This document shows, one piece after another, positions 57,488 to 64,000 of a stretch of 64,000 nt of DNA. The stretch covers positions 292,538 to 356,537 of the forward strand of contig CAJJDO010000011.1 of assembly GCA_905183005.1 (NCBI GenBank), in the 5' to 3' direction. The position numbers were made by a program, and so were the translations under genes. The stretch comes from Paramecium pentaurelia. Its lineage: Eukaryota > Ciliophora > Oligohymenophorea > Peniculida > Parameciidae. The notes below the pieces were generated by a model, which was given only the letters and a program-made list of their open reading frames with translations, had not been told where the DNA came from and made no database searches. Numbering within the stretch: the first letter of the stretch is position 1; each line of letters opens with the position of its first letter.

Positions 57488-59369
57488 ATGGAAATGTTGC
57501 AGAAACAATTAAATAATTACATATATGAGGAAAAAAACATAGGTGGAGGATAATTCAGTGAAGTGTTTTTGGGATTTGAAATATATACAAAGGAGAATGT
57601 GGCTATTAAAGTACAAATACATTGAGTTAAGCAAATCGATTGTTCAAAAATGAGAGACTAAATATTGATGTAAATGATGAGAAATGAGATTGGAATTCTG
57701 AAAATCATACCTAAATAGTAAAATATTTTGAAATTTTATGATGTATTTCAAAATAATTAACTTGTTTACATTATTACTGAGTATTGCAATCAAGGTATAA
57801 ACTCTCTATTTAATCATAGGGGACTTATAATAGTTTATTTAGAAACAATAAATAACTGAAGATATAGCAATTGATTTAATCATTCATATATTAAATGGTC
57901 TATAACATTGCAAGAATAATTGTATATATTTGATTATAAGAACCTTAGATATTATTCATAGAGACATTAAACCAGCAAATATATTTATGAATAATGGAAT
58001 TCCTAAATTAGCAGATTTTGGATTTGCATTATGTAAAAACGTTTAAAATGGAGTTGAAATACAAAATTATAATGTAGGTACACCTATGTATATGGCTCCA
58101 GAAACTTTAATAAATAATTAATATAGTTTTAAAAGTGATTTATGGTCTGTTGGAGTAGTTTTATATGAAATGGTATTTGGATAATAGCCATTTATATCAC
58201 AAACAGAACCAGAATTAGTATAAAAACTTAAAGTTTATTAACAGAATGGAGTACTTTATTATCCATTTTAATGTTCTCATTATTTGAATATTTTAATATA
58301 GAAAATGCTTTAATGGGATAAATAATTGAGATGGTCAGTTGAATAATGTTTAGATTATTTAAGTTAGAGAATATAACAAAGATTGAATGTAAGCCAAAAA
58401 AATATTCCTTAATAATACCATCATATTCGAAGTCTTACTCCAATATAAATAGTTTAATAATAATAGAAAACAATATTACCAATTCAATATTAACAATAAT
58501 TCAAAATATAACAATAACCAATATAAATAAATAATTAAATTCCTATGTAGAATTAAATAATACCATAATAACAATATTTACATATTAAAAATCCTTCTCC
58601 TTATTCTGAAAGAGAACCTTTGCAATAATTAAATGGATTGTTAACAACATATAATAAGACTTCCTTCATCCCAATGAGATTCCCATCAGCTCATAGGGAA
58701 AGTCTTACTACATTATAAGATGACTAAAGACGTAGTACTGTGGAATCTTTTCAATAAGATAAATATAATTAACAGTTTGGCAATTTAATGTATAAAATTG
58801 CAAAGCTATTTATCAATACATCATATTTTGAATAATGTAGTTTGGGTAAAATGTATACAAGAACAGAATGCATGTTTTTACAACTCAAAATTTAATTCTG
58901 TCTATTATAATGTTGCATTCAAATAGTAAATTGATGATTATACATAATTTAGTTTTAACCCTATAATCTTTGCTTACCAGAATGCTAAGTTAGATTATTG
59001 AATGTGAAATAAATTATACTCTAAATGCCTGATTAATATGTCAAGGATCCTAGATTCATGTCATTATTCAATAATAATTGGATTTTGGAAAATATCTTTG
59101 AATAATTGAGAGAATATAATTATTTGGCAATACATTTGATAAATGATTATTTGAATAAGGATTGTAGCCATCCATAATTAATAATTATACTAGATTATTT
59201 AGTTATTCTTCAAAAACTATTGAAACGCTTTGTATCTAGTTTAAGTTGGATGGATTTTGATAAGAGTAACAATATAGCTGCCATTGTATAAGCACCAATT
59301 AATCCAAATCCAAATAAACAATAATGGGTGGAGATATGCAAAATAATCTATAGAGATATTGTCAAATGA
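57488..59369 (+). CDS. ULK/ATG1-like serine/threonine kinase
   Basis: ATG at 57488, TGA at 59367-59369. Introns of 21, 25, 27 and 27 nt give 593 residues. Kinase motifs are IGGGQFSEVFLG (P-loop), VAIKQI (Lys), HRDIKPANIF, LADFGFAL (DFG), GTPMYMAPETL and DLWSVGVVLYEM. The style (HRDIKPAN, ADFGFA) is that of autophagy ATG1/ULK and related ciliate kinases. A Gln/Asn-rich low-complexity linker follows (about 58390-58620). A helical C-terminal domain with Cys/Leu-rich segments could match the ATG1 C-terminal MIT-like region, but this is a weak inference. Upstream lie about 210 bp without a gene. Confidence 0.85.
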
Positions 59370-59410
59370 AACAAGATTTGTCCTGAAATTATTTGTCATT
59401 TTTTATAATA

Positions 59411-59680
59411 ATGTGTGATTTATTTAAAAATTTCGATGAACTCTTTACTTATGATATTGCTAAAGTAGAAGAAACAAAAAAGATATAACCATTATAACAA
59501 CAAATTGAGAAAACAGAATAAAATGATAAAAACTAAATTAAGAAATTTATTAAGTAGAAACAAATTAAAAACAAGAAAAAAAGTAAGAAAACTAATAAGA
59601 AATGTAAAAAAATTATGAAAGTAGAATAAAAATAAGAAGAAATTATCTAATAAAAAGAAGACATTTTCTATGAAGATTGA
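59411..59680 (+). CDS. Small Lys/Gln-rich protein
   Basis: ATG at 59411, TGA at 59678-59680, one uninterrupted frame of 89 residues. After MCDLFKNFDELFTYDIAKVE it consists almost entirely of Lys, Gln, Glu and Ile (TAA, AAA, GAA codons), a highly charged helix. It could be a separate small gene or the 3' exon of the kinase gene upstream (41 bp away), although the kinase ends with its own TGA. No function can be given. Confidence 0.45.
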
Positions 59681-59745
59681 TATATAAATATATATATTAA
59701 ATTATAATATTCTAACTATTAAATTTTTATTATTTAAAATTGAAG

Positions 59746-60730
59746 ATGTTCATAAAAGAAGCTTATGAGAGAAGACAGAAATAAGGAGAAGGAGAATAAG
59801 AAATTCTATCCACTGAATAAAAGATTCATAAAATAGGAAGCATCAAGAATAATAAAGTAAATTATGATAAGGATGAACAATTTTTTAGTAAAGAAGATAT
59901 TCCATAAAAGGCATTACAAATTAAATAATTCATTTAAACTTTTGTTGACCCTGTATAGAAATTGACCAACTAATTTATTAGGATATTTTGGGGTTAAGAA
60001 AAAAACAATGGAATTATAGTGTCTCAGTTCCAAAAAATCCATTATCAGAAGAAACTCATGAGAGAAAGTTAGTAAAAATAAAATTAGGTTTACTTGATCA
60101 TCCTATTCCAAAAGAGAAACCAAATAAAATATATGTAGGAACAGAAACTAGAGATAATTATTAACTTGCCAAAAAAGGATCAGATAAATGGAACATTAGT
60201 GTAGAAACAAATTCAGTTGATTTCTAAAAAAATCTGATGAATTAAACTAAAAAAGCTAAAAATCATAGTAAAGCAAAAGAAAAAGAAATAATTAAGAATT
60301 ATTTAAAACCCATAGAACATTAAATTCAATTATAATAGAATCTAAGATCATAGAAAGTAAATGAAAAAGATTTTAGAGCTTAAATCAGACAAGAATACTT
60401 AATCAAAAATCCTGCTGCTTCATAATAAGCTACTGATGGTGCAGTATTTAGATTAGCTTATGAGGCACATTTAAGCAAAAATTAATAATAAATTCAAGTA
60501 TTAAATATTGGATAATGGATAAGGATAAGAATTATACATTTATGCCGGATATGAGTAAGACACTCAAACATAATTTGGAATATAAATACTATCATAATGG
60601 AGTGTGGTAAAAATTAAAAGATGGAAGTGAAGGTTGGTCATGTTGTATGAATTCCACATATGATTCACCAGGATGCATTAAAATTAAACTAGATAAGAAT
60701 AGATGGGATTACTCTTCTTTTACACATTGA
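59746..60730 (+). CDS. Hypothetical protein with C-terminal W-S-C-C / G-C zinc-like motif
   Basis: ATG at 59746, TGA at 60728-60730. Introns of 29 and 26 nt give 309 residues. The N-terminal 250 residues are Lys/Gln-rich and helical (NHSKAKEKEIIKNYLKP). The C-terminal 50 carry YYHNGVWQKL, EGWSCCMNSTYDSPGC and DKNRWDYSSF. The spacing H-x-G ... W-S-C-C ... G-C resembles the second half of a CHORD or related zinc-binding module, but only this half is present. A single zinc site is plausible. A longer (TA)n run follows the stop directly. Confidence 0.65.
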
Positions 60731-61312
60731 TTATATATATATATATATTTAATTTATTTCAATCAATAATATAATTTAGAAGTAAATAAATACAATTAAT
60801 ATACATAATTAGTTTAAGATAAATCAAATATAAATTACTTATAACTCTTAATTATGATATCCAATCATAACAAATTGAATTTATTATTTGTGAAATATTA
60901 TACAGAATTTAATATTTTTTAAAATGTTATGTTATGCAAAAAATAAAAATCACTTTAATAAAAATTAAAAATTTAATTTCTTTACATTCAAATCTGAAAT
61001 TCTACTAGTTAGTCCTTAAATTCATTTTTAAGAAGTATTCATCTAAACCAAAAATAGTGTAATCATTAAATTCAGATCTTCTTTTTTAGATTAAATAATA
61101 TATAGAAAATTTTGATCTATATAATTAATAGAGATATTAATTAAAGTGTTTTATATTTATAAAATATGAGATCAATTTTAAAGAAATTTAATGTATGATT
61201 ATTAAATCGCTATGGGAAATGTAGTAAATAGAATGGCTTAATAATTTCTGCAATATTATGGAGAAATATATTAAAGTAAATAATATTATTTTTAATACTA
61301 AATTACAAATAA
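60731..61312. other. Intergenic, AT-rich, no gene seen
   Basis: Begins with a (TA)n run right after the stop. Contains an ATG at 61212 that opens a short frame (MGNVVNRMAQQF) not compatible with the downstream MORN gene. No RNA gene recognised. Confidence 0.5.
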
Positions 61313-62461
61313 ATGTAATAATATTCCTTTAGTTTCTTTCCTCCACAATATCCCAATTAATATGCTTATGCTCATCATTCATAAAATATCACTTAATTAA
61401 GATTAACCCTAAATCAAGCTCCATTTCAAGTAATTTTCTTAATATCATTTTTATAGATTCAATAACAATCTATGTTTTAACAATAGATTTATCATCCACA
61501 TCTAACTTATTTCTTCACTTAAAGTTAAGATAAAATACAATAATAATAATAAATTAGATCTTCTCAAAAAAATGATTAAAAATACTAAAATTAATAGCAA
61601 TAGCAATAGTACTAAGATCAGATAAAAGCCAACTAATCTCCTCCTAAATAATCTTCACAAAAATTGATTTAGTCTCAACATGATAAGTCCACCATACCAA
61701 ACTAAACAAAACCTTAATCACCTCAATCTTAAACTCAACTCAAAGTTTAATAATAGAAGAACTAATAATAATCAGTTCAATAATTATAAATCAATAAACC
61801 TCTTTAAAATATTCAATAACCATATTAATCTAAGAAAGATGATGAATTAAAGAAGTTATTCTAAGTTGCCAATGATAGACCGAAAGATCTAGTTTAAAAA
61901 CATTAAAATCCAGAAGTTAAATAACAATAACAAAAATAATAATAATTAAAACCATAACTATAACCAAAATAAGAATAGTAGACAAAATAACAATAAGTTT
62001 AAAATAATTAGTTATAAGAATTAGCTCTTTAATATGATGATGGTTTTATTTATAGAGGTTAGGGTTATGAACCAGCTACTAGAGAAGGTTAAGGCATTTT
62101 AACTGATTAAAATGATAATACAGTTTATAATGGTTAATGGAAGGCTAATAAATATCATGGTTAAGGCAAATTAACTAATATACAAGCAGAAGAGATTGAA
62201 GGTCCTTTTGATTATTAAGATTTACGTGTAATTCAAAATGGTTGGCTTGGATATGAAGGTATTCATATGATGTAAATTTTAGGGAATTTCTCTGAAGGTA
62301 AAATGAAAGGTTTTGGAAAATTGTAACTTACAAATGGGGAAGTATTTGAAGGTCAATTTTAAGATGGAATTATTGATGGTAAAGGCACTTTTACGACTGT
62401 AAATGGCTAGATTCTTAAAGGATTATGGAAAGAAGGAATATTAACTTAAGTTATTTATTGA
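61313..62461 (+). CDS. MORN-repeat protein
   Basis: ATG at 61313, TGA at 62459-62461. One 27-nt intron gives 373 residues. The first 230 residues are Gln/Pro/Ser-rich and disordered (FPPQYPNQYAYAHHSQ). The C-terminal 140 hold MORN-type repeats: YDDGFIYRGQGYEPATREGQG, VYNGQWKANKYHGQGKLTN, LGNFSEGKMKGFGKLQLTNG and VFEGQFQDGIIDGKGTFTTV. The start at 61313 is chosen because it is in frame with the repeats. The earlier ATG 61212 would need an intron of a length not available. MORN repeats often attach proteins to membranes or cytoskeleton. Confidence 0.78.
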
Positions 62462-62493
62462 TTTATGAATTTATCATATTTTATTTTAATTTA

Positions 62494-63931
62494 ATGTTAT
62501 ATGATAGTAAAAGTTCCAAGATTTTCTCACCTCCAAAAATATTCTTTGATTTAGATAAGAAGTATCAATCTCTCTATTTATTCTTCTTTTAAGGAGGAAT
62601 GATGCCATGGATATTGTTTAACATCAACATGGCGAAGTGTAAGATTATATTGAACAAGTTAATGATAAAACATTGATAGCAATTTAAATGGAAGTATGTA
62701 AATTATCAAATAATTTTAGGAATAAAGATTAAATTAAAGATATTTTCATTTACTTAATTAACTTGAAAAAACTAAATAATAAATCATCAAATTAGAAGAA
62801 AAATTGAGATAATAAAATGAGTACTAATAATTTATTATTTAGTCTTGAAAATCATCCTTAAATTAAATAAATAATCAGTGAATTATCAAAAGTAGATTAA
62901 TATCGTTTAGCATTGATAAAAAAAGTACTATTATTATTATTTATTAGACTACATAATTAACACAAGAATTGTAATTAAACTAATTTACAATCAAAGAACT
63001 TAAAGAATAAGTTTAAAATAAGCGATTGTAAATTAGAGATAGTGTAAGAGATTGTTGGTAAATTTAATAATAAATTATTAATTCTAAATCTAATTATACA
63101 TAATCTACATCTAGAACAGTAATTTATTTAAAATTATTTATTAGTAAAGAATTCATTTACAAAGTCTTGATATTAGTAGTAATCGAAGCAATATCAATCT
63201 ATTCATAACTAATTAAGATACAAATACTCATTAGTTGAGTTTATCATAATTACCTCCAATTACATTGAAAAAACCATCTAAAAGCAAATTGTTAGAAGTT
63301 CTATAAAAAGCATCATTTAGAGGATAACAATAAGTAAGATGAAATTAATATTATTTTAATTTTAGCCTGTTAATGATATTATTGAAATTTATAAATAAAT
63401 TAATATTTTGAGAAGAAAAATTACTGAATAGAAACAAGAAATAAAGAAGAAGTAGAACTAATATAGTTCTATTAGGAATTTACTTATTTATTGTGCAAAT
63501 CTATCTTTAAAATAATTCAAAAATAAATAGAAAATTACAAATCATAATGGATATGCAAATTCAATTTATTTTGATTTCAATACATCAATTAATCAATCTA
63601 TTAATGAAATTTCAAATAATCCTAATAGAGAAAGAAAAATTTAAAATATTTTATATGATACTCTTTAATAAATAATGATCAATATGATTGATACTAAATA
63701 AAAAGATGAGTAAAATTCAACTTAAGAATCAATGTAATTAATTTATGTAATAATAGTATTAAAAATGCAATTTCTATTGAATAATTTATGTAATTCTCTT
63801 CTGAATAGATATTGGGATTATTGGCACTTCAACCAAGATTGATGCAAGAATTATTAGAGAAATTTGAAATAAAATACAGATAATTAGGAATGTTATCCTA
63901 AAAGATGAAAATATTAACATAAAACTATTGA
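62494..63931 (+). CDS. Coiled-coil protein, hypothetical
   Basis: ATG at 62494, TGA at 63929-63931. Seven introns of 22-32 nt give 417 residues, the highest intron density in the window. The N terminus is MLYDSKSSKIFSPPKIFF. Three long Gln/Lys/Leu coiled-coil stretches follow (RYFHLLNQLEKTKQQIIKLE, LQLNQFTIKELKEQVQNKR). The end is helical (FSSEQILGLLALQPRLMQEL). No enzymatic domain, signal or span. A basal-body or ciliary role would suit but is not shown. It starts 32 bp after the MORN gene. Confidence 0.68.
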
Positions 63932-64000
63932 ATTTAAATTTATCTATATTATAGAATGAATAAGAAATATAAGTAAGTTATATTACTTTGATATTTAAAT

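Noticed and set aside
61212..61312. N-myristoylated start (MGN...) for the MORN gene
   Set aside because: Frame differs from the MORN repeats, and available GT-AG pairs (18 or 57 nt) do not correct it; ATG 61313 is in frame without an intron.

Overview
The window is ciliate macronuclear DNA, most likely from a Paramecium species. It is very AT-rich. Long conserved proteins read through only if TAA and TAG mean glutamine and TGA is the sole stop. Genes are broken by tiny introns (mostly 20-32 nt, GTA...TAG), and spacing is extremely tight: 31-bp divergent promoters and 44-120 bp convergent gaps. No telomeric repeat, tRNA or rRNA was recognised. All models below were made by hand with this code and by removing small introns, so exon edges are inferred. 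The long 'ORFs' of the standard code in K/E-, N- or Q-rich regions are shadows.

Layout. 1-8866: minus-strand giant cysteine-rich secreted repeat protein(s), interrupted by two single-N joins (1906, 7173), each flanked by a long duplicated stretch. 9550-11373: minus, protein with four PIAS/SP-RING-type zinc modules. 11890-15719: disordered N/R/G-rich protein, a hypothetical protein and an EF-hand-like protein. 15789-18982: Vip1/PPIP5K inositol pyrophosphate kinase. 19029-22940: hypothetical protein, DNA polymerase alpha subunit B (POLA2), hypothetical protein. 23640-25645: voltage-sensor domain fused to a cyclic nucleotide phosphodiesterase, the most interesting item. 25823-28962: coiled coil, ERO1 and ribosomal protein eS10. 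30050-35939: polo-like kinase, a U2AF large-subunit-like splicing factor, and a SNF2-family ATPase. 36591-44780: coiled-coil and hypothetical proteins, an SH3-like protein, and a Vma12-like V-ATPase assembly factor with an in-frame TGA. 45193-48886: P4-ATPase lipid flippase. 48992-52682: 5-aminolevulinate synthase, RCC1-repeat protein, Rab GTPase. 53189-57276: PHD-finger protein, peroxisomal MFE2-type dehydrogenase, secreted protein. 57488-63931: ULK/ATG1-like kinase, small K/Q-rich protein, C-terminal zinc-like motif protein, MORN-repeat protein, coiled coil.

The genes do not form a pathway cluster. This is an ordinary, gene-dense eukaryotic housekeeping region with divergent and convergent pairs, and its interest lies in unusual domain architectures and in assembly and intron peculiarities.
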